NCBI GenBank assembly: GCA_963790585.1
Contig: CAWBOY010000007.1
Span: forward strand, 744,001-808,000
Direction of reading: 5' to 3'
Source: CAWBOY01 sp963790585
GTDB taxonomy: Bacteria > Planctomycetota > Planctomycetia > Gemmatales > Gemmataceae
DNA: 64,000 bases
The position numbers and the translations under genes are program-made. A model generated the notes under the pieces. It searched no databases, was not told the DNA's origin, and saw only the letters and a program-made list of their open reading frames with translations. This document shows, in pieces, positions 18,118-28,563 of the stretch; position 1 is the stretch's first letter; every line of letters starts with the position of its first letter.

Positions 18118-19100
18118 ATGATTCGCGTCCGCACCGCCAGCCGACTTCATTTTGGTCTGCTCAATCCCGGCGCGGCGTCGCCGCGCCGCTTCGGCGGCTG
18201 CGGGCTCATGGTCGATCGACCGGGGCTCGAACTCCTTGTCACGCCGGCTGCCCAATGGTCTGCAAGCGGCCCTCTTTCTGAACGGGCTCTCGAATTTGCT
18301 CGACGTTTCGCGGATCGCGCAGTCGGCGATTTTGCCGGTCTGTCCGCGCCGCCTTGTCACATCGAAATCGTTCAGGCAGCTCCCGAGCATCACGGGTTCG
18401 GTACCGGCACGCAATTAGGCTTGGCCGTGGCACGCGGCTTGAGTGTCGCCTGGGGACTGGAACTCTCGGTGGCCGAGCTCGCGCTGCGTGTCGGCCGCGG
18501 ATTACGCTCGGCCCTCGGTGTCTACGGCTTCGCGCGGGGCGGTTTCCTGGTCGATGCGGGGAAAAAAGGTGATGAGCCGTTGGCGCCGCTTGTCGCTCAG
18601 GTTGATTTCCCTGAAGAGTGGCGCTTTGTCCTCTCCTGGCCACGGCAGAAAAAGGGAATTCACGGCGCAACCGAGGCGTCCGCGTTTCAACGTCTCGAAA
18701 TGGCCAAAAGTCCGGAACAAACGGACGCCTTGTGTCGCCTAGTCTTGCTGGGGATGTTGCCCGCCCTGCGGGAGCGCGACGCGGCGGGTTTTGGTGCCGC
18801 TTTGTATGAATTCAATCGCAAGGTGGGAGAGATGTTCGCGCCGTATCAGGGAGGCGTCTATTCCAGTTCATTTGTGAGCGAAATGGTGCGTTTTCTCAAG
18901 GGGCAGGGGGTCGGCGGCGTGGGCCAAAGTTCATGGGGACCGCTTGTCTTTGCGTTGGCGGAGAATGGGGAAAAGGCCGAAGCCTTGGTCGAACGGCTTG
19001 AAGGTGTAGCGCCCGAAGGCTCGCTCATGAGCCTCATCGTCCGCGCCGGAATTCTGGTGCTTATTGGGAGGATGGTGAAAGGGAACTGCGGCGAGAATAG
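18118..19100 (+). CDS. Beta-ribofuranosylaminobenzene 5'-phosphate synthase (beta-RFAP synthase), frameshift near 19052
   Basis: A GHMP-kinase-fold enzyme that joins p-aminobenzoate/4-hydroxybenzoate and PRPP in the first committed step of tetrahydromethanopterin synthesis. The start is ATG 18118 (MIRVRTASRLHFGLL). The family motifs FGGCGLMVDRPGLEL, PEHHGFGTGTQLGLAVARGL, GRGLRSALGVYGFARGGFLV and GVGQSSWGP are present. The literal frame runs on ~70 codons into an Arg-rich tail. A -1 shift at about 19052 instead gives the expected ending NSGAYWEDGERELRRE with a stop at 19098 (~328 aa, normal length). One missing base explains it. The context is DUF447 just upstream and fhcC nearby. Confidence 0.9.
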
Positions 19101-19183
19101 CAAAGCGACAACGTTATTGAGCATGACCGAGAGCTTTCGCTCCCCGGCCATGCTCAACAAGGCCGGTCATTTACAGCGGACAA

Positions 19184-19402
19184 TTACTCGGATACGGCCT
19201 TGGCGTTACCGCCGGATGCCTTGTCCTTCTTGGCCCCGGCTGGAGCAGCGCCGCCGGCAGAGGCGCCAGCGGTTGGGAAGCTCTTGGTCGAATCAGGGCC
19301 CGTTGCTTTTGGCGTGACGGGAGCGTCTTTCGAGTCGCCGCAACCGACAAAGGCGATGAATACAAAGGCGAGAGCAATGCTAAGGCCAGTACGATAGTTC
19401 AT
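19184..19402 (-). CDS. Small lipoprotein, Ala/Gly/Lys-rich tail
   Basis: The start is ATG 19402 (MNYRTGLSIALAFVFIAFVG), with GAGGAA upstream; an earlier in-frame ATG has no such site. The signal peptide ends in a lipobox, FVGC, so the mature protein begins at Cys and is tethered to a membrane. The remaining ~50 residues are low complexity (SAGGAAPAGAKKDKASGG). Such tiny lipoproteins often sit downstream of DUF1559 genes in planctomycetes, as here. Function unknown. Confidence 0.75.
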   Translation of the reverse strand: MNYRTGLSIALAFVFIAFVGCGDSKDAPVTPKATGPDSTKSFPTAGASAGGAAPAGAKKDKASGGNAKAVSE

Positions 19403-19492
19403 GACGACCGATTCCTCAAAGTATGAGTGGTTGGAAAAAGACAATATTAAGAACCTAGTAAGCTATTTCAGATTGGCGCAGGAACAAAAGAA

Positions 19493-19526
19493 CCTCCTTG
19501 GGTTGATTCTCATCAACCCAAGGAGG
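19493..19526 (-). terminator. Rho-independent terminator of the DUF1559 gene
   Basis: A perfect stem, CCTCCTTGGGTTGAT/ATCAACCCAAGGAGG, with a four-base loop. Read on the minus strand it is followed by TTCTTTTGTT. It lies 44 bp after the DUF1559 stop. Confidence 0.8.
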
Positions 19527-19569
19527 ACATCATTACCGATCCACCAGAGGAATAAAACCTCTTAGCGAA

Positions 19570-20571
<1,002 letters not shown>

Positions 20572-21048
20572 AACATCTCTCCGATTTGAAAAGAGTGCGA
20601 GAAACAAAAAATAAAACGCAAAGCTAAGAGCTTGCTTCGATCAGGAATAGTATTTCCTGTGGACGTCAGGAGACTCGTGAACCGTAATATGGTTCAGGGT
20701 CCTGGGGAGGGTTAACACAACGGCAAACAGAATCGAATGCCCGAATCCGCAACCAATTGACTACTATTGGAGAGATGAGGAACAACTGGAAGGCCGGTCG
20801 CTACATCGATCAGGCAAGGCTGTGGAGAGAATAGACTGCCCTGTTGATGATATCAAATGTCTTCGCGAAAGGCTACCCCTTGGCGTCCCTTTTCTCCGTC
20901 CTTCTCCAATGTTTCACTCAATTCTACTATATAATATATGCGTGGAATGTATCACGCAACAGAAAAAACAGATTTCCCGAAGATTTCTCTACCGAGGGCC
21001 TAATTCAAGAGCACTAAAAGCATGCTCATCGCTAATCCTAAACACCGT
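20572..21048. other. Gene-free AT-richer stretch
   Basis: About 480 bp without a supportable gene. It is less GC-rich than its surroundings, especially 20890-21010 (TATATAATATATG). Part of it must hold the promoter of the DUF1559 gene. No hairpin or repeat stands out. Confidence 0.5.
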
Positions 21049-22029
21049 TTACCAATGAAAGTTGCGGCGAACGTCGGGATTGACGACTTTTTCAATGGGC
21101 CATTTGCCTTGGCTAAGATCGACAATGGCTTCAGCTGCCGCGAACGCCATGTCGTCACGTGAACGTAAGTCCACTCCAGCCGCGTGGGGCGTAAGCACAA
21201 TGTTGTCTAATGCGAATAGCTGCGAAATCGGCGGCGGCTCCTCCTCGAAGACGTCCAGCCCTGCCCCGGCGATCTTGTGCTCGCGCAAAACTTCGATCAG
21301 GTCAGCCTCGCAGACGAGGCCGCCACGAGCGGTATTGATGAGAAACGCGGTCGGTTTCATCCGCGCCAGCGTGTTCTTATTGATGATGTGTTTCGATTCG
21401 TTGGTCATCGGCAAATGGAGCGACAAAAAATCGGAGCGCGAAAAGAGTTGATCGAGCGACACGAGCTCGATGCCGTGCTGAGCAATGAACGCCTTGTCGG
21501 GAAATGGTTCATACGCGATTACGGGCATGCCGAAGGCCAAACCACGTAGGGCCACCGCTTTGCCGATGCGGCCAAGACCAGCGATACCAAGCGTTCGCCC
21601 GCGAACCGGCAAATTCGTCCCGCGCGGCCAACGCCCTTCCTTCACACCTTGATGTTGCGAAATCAAGTTCTTCGTGAGAGCGAGAATGAGGCAGAACGCA
21701 TGTTCGGCGACCGCGTCCTGATTGGTCCCCGGAGCGAACGTGACCGCTGCGCCTGCGGCTGTGGCAGCGGCAAGATCGACGGCATCGTAGCCGACGCCCA
21801 CGCGCGCAACCACTCGCAGCTGCGGATGAGCCGCAAACACTCGGGCCGAATAGAGTTCCGAGCCAGCCAAGGCGGCGACTACACCGGTCAGATACTCCAA
21901 CAATTCATGCTCTGTCAGCTGGCGGCCCTTACCGTGATAAACCAACTCGAAGCCAGCGGCCCGTAAAACTTCGGTGTGCCGGCCCTCGATCTTGTGAAGA
22001 GGGCTCGGACCTATCAATACTTTTGGCAT
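21049..22029 (-). CDS. D-isomer-specific 2-hydroxyacid dehydrogenase
   Basis: 326 aa, with the full family signature: substrate-domain start MPKVLIGPSPLH, VARVGVGYDAVDLAAATAAG, NAD-binding GRTLGIAGLGRIGKAVALRG, the catalytic Arg in NTARGGLVCEADL, Glu in AGLDVFEEEPP and His in VLTPHAAGVD. It is a cytoplasmic NAD-dependent reductase/dehydrogenase of 2-keto acids, closest in style to phosphoglycerate/glyoxylate-type enzymes, but without an ACT domain. The substrate cannot be assigned. It lies downstream of the pxpC group on the same strand, 132 bp away. Confidence 0.92.
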   Translation of the reverse strand: MPKVLIGPSPLHKIEGRHTEVLRAAGFELVYHGKGRQLTEHELLEYLTGVVAALAGSELYSARVFAAHPQLRVVARVGVGYDAVDLAAATAAGAAVTFAPGTNQDAVAEHAFCLILALTKNLISQHQGVKEGRWPRGTNLPVRGRTLGIAGLGRIGKAVALRGLAFGMPVIAYEPFPDKAFIAQHGIELVSLDQLFSRSDFLSLHLPMTNESKHIINKNTLARMKPTAFLINTARGGLVCEADLIEVLREHKIAGAGLDVFEEEPPPISQLFALDNIVLTPHAAGVDLRSRDDMAFAAAEAIVDLSQGKWPIEKVVNPDVRRNFHW

Positions 22030-22161
22030 CGTTTATTTTCCTGATGTCCAGTCGGCCCAGCCGGGCTTAAGCGCACGCAAAGAGTATTTTGCATTTAGAA
22101 AATCCGAATGCTCTTCGCTCACGCCTCAGGCTCGGACGGAGTGTTCATGTCGATCACTCCT

Positions 22162-23100
22162 TTATACTCCGAACCGGGCCGCCGTCCGCAATCGTGTCAA
22201 CCATTCTTTCGCCCGCGCCTTTTTTCGCCGATAGCACTCCTCCGCCTCGGTCAGGGTCACCAAGACGAACCGAACCCGGCTGTTTGGGCGTAGCTGCGCG
22301 AGCTTGTCGAGGTCAGCGCTTATGACTTGGGCCACCTTCGGATAGCCGCCGATCGTTTGGCCGTCGATGCCAAGCACGATCGGTTGTCCATCGCGCGTCA
22401 CTTGCACCGCTCCGGGACAGACCGGCTCCGAGACGAGTTCGCGCTCCGGCAAGACCAAGGGGATCCCTTTGAGTCTTAGTCCCATCCGATCGCTCGCCGG
22501 AGTAACGTTATATTCTTGTCCATAAAACGCTTTTTGGTCGAACCAATCGGCTTGCACACCGGCTAGGGCGTGCAATGTATGCGCGTCGCTATCGATCTGG
22601 AAACCAGGATCAAGGGATCGTACCGCCGTGGCACTTGGGACGCATGGCAGCTCCGCGCCGGCGGCCAGCGGTTGAAACGAAGATCGACTGCCGAGAATCA
22701 TCGGCGTTTGTATACCGCCCTGAATGCACAAATAGGCTCGCGCGCCGCTGGCAGTTCCACCGATCGTCAGAAGATCTCCTGGGCGCAGCGTAAATGTCTT
22801 GCCCACTTTGAGCGTCGCGGTCGAACTCGATGACGTCAGATCAAACGGCGCACCGAATAATACACAGGCCAGATCACAGGTCGATTCCAGCGTCGGCCCC
22901 GCCAGGGTGATTTCCAATGCGGCGGCATCAACATCGTTACCGACCAGCGCATTGCCGACGGCATAAGCCGTGCGATCCGCCGCCCCACCGATCGGCACGC
23001 CAAAGCCACGACTGCGCGGCCGGCCGAGATCGACGATGCGCGTAGCCAAGCCTGCGGTTAAGAGCCGCAGTCGTCCGCTGGGGGAGTCGATATTGTCCAT
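22162..23100 (-). CDS. pxpC: 5-oxoprolinase subunit C-like biotin-dependent carboxyltransferase family protein
   Basis: 312 aa, with family blocks ATRIVDLGRPRSRGFGVPIG, ALEITLAGPTLE, AYLCIQGGI, GSRSSFQPLAAG, EYNVTPASDRMGLRLKG and PIVLGIDGQTIGGYPKVAQV. PxpA, B and C together hydrolyse 5-oxoproline with ATP. PxpA is 1.8 kb upstream on the same strand. No PxpB (KipI-type) gene is present in the window. The gene starts seven bases after the stop of the GNAT/nitrilase gene, so they form an operon. Confidence 0.9.
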   Translation of the reverse strand: MDNIDSPSGRLRLLTAGLATRIVDLGRPRSRGFGVPIGGAADRTAYAVGNALVGNDVDAAALEITLAGPTLESTCDLACVLFGAPFDLTSSSSTATLKVGKTFTLRPGDLLTIGGTASGARAYLCIQGGIQTPMILGSRSSFQPLAAGAELPCVPSATAVRSLDPGFQIDSDAHTLHALAGVQADWFDQKAFYGQEYNVTPASDRMGLRLKGIPLVLPERELVSEPVCPGAVQVTRDGQPIVLGIDGQTIGGYPKVAQVISADLDKLAQLRPNSRVRFVLVTLTEAEECYRRKKARAKEWLTRLRTAARFGV

Positions 23101-23107
23101 CAGGCGC

Positions 23108-24647
23108 TCAAATCCCTTTCACGGTCCGTACCTCGAAGAGGTCCGTGCGCCGATCTTTCCAATTGAGCACGCTGCCCGACTGGCGATGTTTCTTGAGCAA
23201 TTCGAGATCGAGATCCTCGAAGATCAGCATCTCGATATTGGGCGTACACTCGGCCGCGATGGCGTCGCGCTTGAAGGGAATGTCCGATGGCGTGAAGATG
23301 CCTGACTGTGCATAGTGGATGCCAAGGCTCTCGACGTTCGGCAAGTTGCCGACGCTGCCGGCGATGGCGACGTAGACATGATTTTCGATGCAGCGCGCCT
23401 GGGCACAATAGCGCACGCGTAGATAGGCGTAGCGCTCGTCCGTGCAGAACGGCACGAATATGATCTGCGCCCCCTTCTCGACCGCGATGCGTGACACTTC
23501 CGGAAATTCGATGTCGTAACAGATCTGAATGGCGATCCGACCTTTATCGGTGTCGAATACTTCGACCTTGTCGCCGCCCTGAACGCCCCACCAATGCCGC
23601 TCGCTCGGAGTGACGTGCAGTTTGTATTGCTTGCCAAGGGTGCCATCACGGCGAAAGAGGTACGAGATATTAAATAGCTTGTTATCCTCTACCGTGAAAT
23701 GCGAGCCGCCGATGATGTTGATGTTGTACTTCACCGCCAGGCGCGTGAAGAGATCGAGATAAGCCGGCGTGAACTCGGACAGCTTGCGCACGGCCTCGGC
23801 CGGCGTCGGCGCCCGCACGAAAGAGAGAATCTGCGTCGTGAAGATCTCAGGGAAAAGGATAAAGTCACATTTGTAATCTGAGCTGGCGTCGAGGAAATAC
23901 TCGCAGTGAGCGGCGAACGCCTCGAAGTTGGCGACGTAGCGCATCTGGTATTGGACGACGCAGACTCGCACCGGCGCGATCGGCATGAAGCGCTGCTGCG
24001 CGTCCGGCACGAAGTCGAGGTTGGCCCATTCGAGAAACGCGGCATAGCCTTTGGAGTCGCCGTCGGTCGCCAGGTAGCCGGAGATAAGCCGTTTGAGCAC
24101 GAAGCCATTCGACAGCTGCGTCGTCATCACCGGATCGTAGATCGTCTTGTTGAGGACCTGATCGATATACTCGCGGGCAGTCATTTTATCGGCGTGTTTG
24201 GCGTAGCCGGGGATTCGGCCGCCGATGACGATGCGCATGAGATTCCGCTCGTGGGCCAGCTCTTTGCGAGCGTCGTAGAGCCTGCGCGCCAGCTTGAGGC
24301 CGCGATAGTCGGGATCGACCATCATTTCGATGCCGTAGAGCGTTTTACCATCCGCTTTGTGATTGCGGATGAAACCATAATCGCTGATCTCATCCCAATT
24401 GTGCCAGTTTTTGTAGAGTTCAAAATCGAGGATCAGGCTGCTCGACGAGGCGACCAGCGCCCTCATACTCGATGCCGAGCTGTCCTTCGGGGAAGACGTT
24501 GAGTTGCGAGTGAAACTGCTCCGAAGTCCACGGGTCCATCTTCGGGAAGCATTTCAATTGCAGGGCAACGACATCCTTGTAGTCTTCGAGCCGCAGCGGA
24601 CGGACGATCAACAACTTCTCAAACTGATGCAGATCCAACTTACTCAT
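23108..24647 (-). CDS. GNAT acetyltransferase-carbon-nitrogen hydrolase (nitrilase superfamily) fusion, frameshift near 24460
   Basis: The start is ATG 24647 (MSKLDLHQFEKLLIVRPLRL). The GNAT half contains LQLKCFPKMDPWTSEQF and, after the shift, MMVDPDYRGLKLARRLYDAR (acetyl-CoA loop). The nitrilase half from about residue 230 has the catalytic triad regions LFPEIFTT (Glu), YKLHVTPSERHWWG (Lys) and IAIQICYDIEFPEVSR (Cys). The frame breaks between GQLGIEYEGA and LVASSSSLILDFE; two missing bases (a GC unit) or one extra would repair it. The bifunctional family is widespread in bacteria and its substrates are unknown. The operon position between pxpA and pxpC hints at amide or lactam metabolism. 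Confidence 0.88.
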
Positions 24648-24657
24648 ATCGAGGTGC

Positions 24658-24908
24658 CTCAGAGGGTGTTTATTAAGTCCCACGCGCCGTTTTTCGTGGA
24701 CAAGGCTACTCTTTTATTTGGCAAGGGTGGAACGGGGCATTCTTGGCCAGCGCGGACGAATCAAGCCGTAAATCTTTTATTTCTATAGACTTGAGACAAA
24801 TATCACCATGTTGATAGGCATTAGCCAGACGACCACCCTTGCCAAAGTAGATTTGGCATGGCAAGGGTGGTCCGGCGGAGGGGGCGGGCTTAATAAACAC
24901 CCTCTCAG
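24658..24908. mobile_element. MITE-like element, ~250 bp, 20-bp terminal inverted repeats
   Basis: The left end CTCAGAGGGTGTTTATTAAG (24658-24677) matches the inverse of the right end (24889-24908) at 19 of 20 positions. There is no ORF inside. The element fills the gap between pxpA and the GNAT/nitrilase gene. The pxpA stop codon (24905-24907) lies within the right repeat. Confidence 0.75.
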
Positions 24909-25597
24909 AACTTCCTGATCTCGTGGCCACGCTGGGTCAGCGCTTGATGCAGCGCTTGTGCAAAGGCGACGGCTTGTGCATTGTCGCCATGAACGCACAA
25001 GGTCCGCACCTGTTGTTGTTCTATGAGCCACTCCGCTTGTTTCACGGCCTCGGCCGGATCGTGAACGAAAGCGTCCGCCCGAGAACGCGGCACCAGCGAC
25101 CCATCCGGCAGATAGCGCCGGTCCGCGAAACCCTCGGCGATGAAGGTACGCCCTGGAGGACAAAGCGCTTGAAGCTTCGAACGCGGCAGCCCGAGCAAAT
25201 CCATCTCAAACAGCGCCGCCGCCTCGGCGACGGGCCTGGCATAACACTCGTCTCGACAAGCCATATTGTAGAGGGCGCCGTGAGCTTTGAGATGGCGCAA
25301 CTTCAAACCCACCGCGTTGGCGAGGCCGGCGAGCGCGCCAATTTGATAGACGCAGTCCGCGAAAATCTGCTCGGCAGGCAGCTCGAATTCGACGCGGCCG
25401 AAGTTTTGCCGATCGGCAAAGCCCGGATGCGCGCCGACCTGAACGCCATATCTGGCGGCGGAGCGCAATGCCGCGAGCGCAGTCGAGGCATCCCCCGCAT
25501 GATAGCCACAGGCGACGTTGGCCGTCGTGATTAGGGGCATGAGCTCCTCGTCATGGCCGGAGCCTTCGCCGAGGTCGCAGTTGAGGTCGATGAGCAT
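24905..25597 (-). CDS. pxpA: 5-oxoprolinase subunit A (LamB/YcsF family)
   Basis: The start is ATG 25597 (MLIDLNCDLGEGSGHDEELM), the invariant family beginning; the longer frame adds 38 unrelated codons. 230 aa. The conserved metal-site blocks are NVACGYHAGD, VGAHPGFADRQNFGR, HLKAHGALYN, FIAEGFADRRYLPDGSLVPR and VRTLCVHGDNAQAV. It acts with PxpB/PxpC in 5-oxoproline cleavage to glutamate. It is the first gene of the minus-strand group pxpA, GNAT/nitrilase, pxpC. Its last codons fall in a MITE end. Confidence 0.95.
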   Translation of the reverse strand: MLIDLNCDLGEGSGHDEELMPLITTANVACGYHAGDASTALAALRSAARYGVQVGAHPGFADRQNFGRVEFELPAEQIFADCVYQIGALAGLANAVGLKLRHLKAHGALYNMACRDECYARPVAEAAALFEMDLLGLPRSKLQALCPPGRTFIAEGFADRRYLPDGSLVPRSRADAFVHDPAEAVKQAEWLIEQQQVRTLCVHGDNAQAVAFAQALHQALTQRGHEIRKF

Positions 25598-25730
25598 GGG
25601 TCGGTTTCTGTTTGGTAGGAGAAGAAAGCCGGCGTCTATTTCGTGGGCACGCCCTTTTTTCATCAAGCTTTGATGGTGGCGAAAAACCTGCAATACTATA
25701 GTGTCCGGCAAGCGCTCATTCTGGCTTTGG

Positions 25731-27704
25731 TCACGCCGCTATGTTAGATCTCGTTTCATCCAGTCGAGCCAAGCGTGGGTTACGTCCAGCCAAGAGCTCG
25801 ACGACGCCCTCGGCGGCTGACGCCGCTTGCCTTCGTAATTCCGGGACTGCGGTACTCTCCCAATCCGTGGACTTACGTAACGTGCCGACCAGGAACAGGT
25901 CAGGCACTTCCCGTCCGTCGGCGGCAATGGCATTGCCGTCGAGTGTGGTATCGATCCCTAGCGCCAACTCATCGGGTCGCAGAAAACCGGAAACCAGCAG
26001 TGAGCCGATCACGGGGTTCGACTCCACGCTGTTCGATGGGGATGGTCCGGTGCAATTGATTACCCAGGAAGCATCCGATTCGATCAAACGGTCACCGCCG
26101 CGCGGGCGAATGACGAGGCTCACTACGTCGCCCTCCGCCTTGGCGGACTCTACATGACCCGTAAGCAGATTCACTGCACCACTTGCCAACTGCGCGTGAA
26201 ATTGTTCGGCGACCGCCAACGCCATCCGGTGGCGATGCACTTCCCAGAACGGACGGAGACGAGAAAGAAAAACGTGCCGCTGGGCAGGCGCCATCGACTG
26301 CCATAACAATGCGGTGTGCGGGCGTAGTCCGTCTACGATGCTTCGCCAGTCGACGCCCGCTGGTGCCAGTTCACGCACCTTGCGCCGCAGCTGGCGCAAT
26401 AGGATCCCGGTATGAACACCGCCGGGCGCAGCAATAAGTTCGGATACGAACGAACTCAAATCGACCGGCGCGAGCGGCGTATGAGAATGAGCGTTCGGCA
26501 ACAGCCCGTGTCGAGAGACCAGGGTGATCGGCGCCCGGCGCGGCTTCTGGCTGAGCGAGAGTACCGTGTCTACCGCCGTCAGGCCTCTGCCTAGCACGAT
26601 AACCGCATCATCCGGTCCGACTACATTCGTGGCAAACGGGCGCCAAGGGTCCGAAATGAAACGCGTCCGCTGTCCACTCCATCGCTTCGCAATCGGGTCC
26701 GACGGCGGACGATGGCCTACGCTCAGAACCACTGCATCGGCACACAATGAGGCTTCTTGCGCCAGATGCACCATCCATCCACCCGACGGGTGCCGGGCAA
26801 TACGACGGACCTCGTCGAAGACCACGACCAATTTCGCCGAGTCACCCACCTCGTCGGCGGTGCTGAGCAGTGACTCGCGCACGTATTCTCCATACCATTG
26901 GCGCGGAAGGAAATCGGTGGGCCGAACCTCTCCGTAGCGCTGCGTTGCCCATTGAACAAAATCGTCCGGCCGATCAGGCCAGGCACTCATTCGTCCTGCC
27001 GGCACATTCAGCAGGTGAGCCGTTTCCCTCGTGCTGTATGCCAGGCCTTCTCCGATGGCTCCCCGCCGTTCAATCAGAATCACCTTGACGGACAACCCCG
27101 TCTTGTGGGCTTGGCGAAGGGTCTGAGCCGCGGTCATGGTGCCGCTGAAGCCCCCACCGACGATTACGACGGTCGATTGGCGACTCGAGCCCCGTCGCCG
27201 ACGTTCAACCTTTGACACGGGTCGCGGTCGGAACTGTCGGATGTCACGGAGCGGTGGCGAATAGACATGTACGGTAACGAGCATTTCCCCAACCGCCGAC
27301 GAATTGCGCACGGTATGCACGCCTGCGTCTTGCCCGGCCAGGACTTGCCCGCAATGAACTGCCGTCTCATACTGTAGATCAACGTAACCGTCGGGGGCCA
27401 CTTGGTAACAGCCCTCGGTTGCCTCGCCCTGGACGACTTGCATCGCGCAAATGGACCCTGAATGATCGTGGGGAACGCTCGCCTGGCCTGGAAGCCAGGT
27501 CATCACCAGCAGATCGTAGGCATCCCGTACGACAACGGGAGCGCGATTGTAATTCCGCGGGTTTGGAAGAATATAAGCTGCTACATCAGCGGAAGTCAGG
27601 TTTGCTCGCTGCATCGCCTGACCCAGGGCAGCCAGAGTGGGCTCCTTGCCCAAACAGTCCAGCTCACGCACCAGATCGAGAAGACGGCCATTTAAGGTTT
27701 GCAT
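25731..27704 (-). CDS. Cysteine dioxygenase-like cupin fused to an FAD/NAD(P)-binding oxidoreductase
   Basis: The start is ATG 27704, with AAGGAGT about 10 bases upstream. 657 aa. Residues 1-155 are a cysteine dioxygenase-type cupin: iron ligands H79 and H81 in VPHDHSGS, H130 in AGVHTVRN, and the conserved Tyr in VTVHVYSPP. Residues 179-192 begin a Rossmann fold (VVIVGGGFSGTMTA) of the NAD_binding_9/YdhS type, with AHLLNVPAGRMSAWPDRPDD and a C-terminal LFLVGTLRKSTDWESTAVPE that closes the FAD site. The fused halves suggest thiol oxidation coupled to a flavin step, which is inference. No neighbour is clearly in the same operon. Confidence 0.85.
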   Translation of the reverse strand: MQTLNGRLLDLVRELDCLGKEPTLAALGQAMQRANLTSADVAAYILPNPRNYNRAPVVVRDAYDLLVMTWLPGQASVPHDHSGSICAMQVVQGEATEGCYQVAPDGYVDLQYETAVHCGQVLAGQDAGVHTVRNSSAVGEMLVTVHVYSPPLRDIRQFRPRPVSKVERRRRGSSRQSTVVIVGGGFSGTMTAAQTLRQAHKTGLSVKVILIERRGAIGEGLAYSTRETAHLLNVPAGRMSAWPDRPDDFVQWATQRYGEVRPTDFLPRQWYGEYVRESLLSTADEVGDSAKLVVVFDEVRRIARHPSGGWMVHLAQEASLCADAVVLSVGHRPPSDPIAKRWSGQRTRFISDPWRPFATNVVGPDDAVIVLGRGLTAVDTVLSLSQKPRRAPITLVSRHGLLPNAHSHTPLAPVDLSSFVSELIAAPGGVHTGILLRQLRRKVRELAPAGVDWRSIVDGLRPHTALLWQSMAPAQRHVFLSRLRPFWEVHRHRMALAVAEQFHAQLASGAVNLLTGHVESAKAEGDVVSLVIRPRGGDRLIESDASWVINCTGPSPSNSVESNPVIGSLLVSGFLRPDELALGIDTTLDGNAIAADGREVPDLFLVGTLRKSTDWESTAVPELRRQAASAAEGVVELLAGRNPRLARLDETRSNIAA

Positions 27705-27837
27705 CAAACTGCCACTCCTTGTGCATGGGCGGTGGCGGCTGGACAGATATTGATTCACCGAGTCCAGGTCCAGACTCGTGGCCTTCACCTAGAGTCAAGG
27801 TCGGCATCGTACCGCTGAGCCTTTCTAAGGACAATGC

Positions 27838-27925
27838 GGGGTTCCGAGTCTGCGGACCCGTCGTTTGCAGAATCTCACCAGGCCCAAGTGCTAGCGCGAG
27901 GTTCCGAGTCACTGAACCCGTCGCT
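27838..27925. repeat. Two direct copies of a GGTTCCGAGTC...ACCCGTCG motif
   Basis: GGTTCCGAGTCTGCGGACCC and GGTTCCGAGTCACTGAACCC, each followed by GTCG, lie 60 bp apart in the 305-bp gap between mog and the oxidoreductase. The second copy is itself partly palindromic. Nothing else is visible in the gap. Confidence 0.5.
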
Positions 27926-28009
27926 GGCGCTCCACGTTTGGAAGCTACTGCTTCATAGGACCTTCACGACACGATAACTCCTTTCGCTAGTCATTCTGTT
28001 TCTGCCCTG

Positions 28010-28543
28010 TTACACCTTCGGCCGAAACGACTTCACCACGGTCTCGTTCGTCGTCAAATACGGTCCCCCAATCAAATCGATGCAATACGGGACCGCTCCA
28101 AACACCGCCAACAGGCAATCGCGGATCGCACTCGGCTTGCCGGGCAGGTTCACGATCAGCGAACTCCCACGAATGCCGGCGATTTGCCGAGACAAGATCG
28201 CCGTCGGCACGAACTTAAGCGATGCCGTGCGCATCTGTTCGCCGAAGCCGTCGAGCAGCTTATCGCAGACGGCCTCGGTTGCTTCAGGGGTGACGTCGCG
28301 TCGAGCGGGGCCTGTCCCACCTGTCGTGACGACGAGGCAGCACTTTTCGCGGTCGCATAACGCTCGCAAAGTCTCTTCGATCAAGAGCCGTTCGTCGGGG
28401 ATAATCCGCGGCACGGGTTCCCAGCGAGAGGAAAGAATCTCCGTCAAACAAGCCAATATCGCCGGGCCGCCGAGATCCTTGTATTCGCCACGGCTGGCTC
28501 GATCAGAGACCGTGACGATGCCGATACGCGCGGAGTCGCTCAT
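28010..28543 (-). CDS. mog: Molybdopterin adenylyltransferase (MogA/MoaB family)
   Basis: 177 aa. Family motifs: IGIVTVSDRASRGEYKD, VVTTGGTGPARRDVTPEAT (nucleotide/MPT site) and SLIVNLPGKPSAIRDCLLAV. The enzyme adenylates molybdopterin before molybdenum insertion. The start at ATG 28543 is the first Met of a canonical N-terminus. It lies 20 bp downstream of the FAH-family gene on the same strand, probably as an operon. No other molybdenum cofactor gene is in the window. Confidence 0.93.
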   Translation of the reverse strand: MSDSARIGIVTVSDRASRGEYKDLGGPAILACLTEILSSRWEPVPRIIPDERLLIEETLRALCDREKCCLVVTTGGTGPARRDVTPEATEAVCDKLLDGFGEQMRTASLKFVPTAILSRQIAGIRGSSLIVNLPGKPSAIRDCLLAVFGAVPYCIDLIGGPYLTTNETVVKSFRPKV

Positions 28544-28563
28544 GAAGGTTCCTGCTCTCCCAA

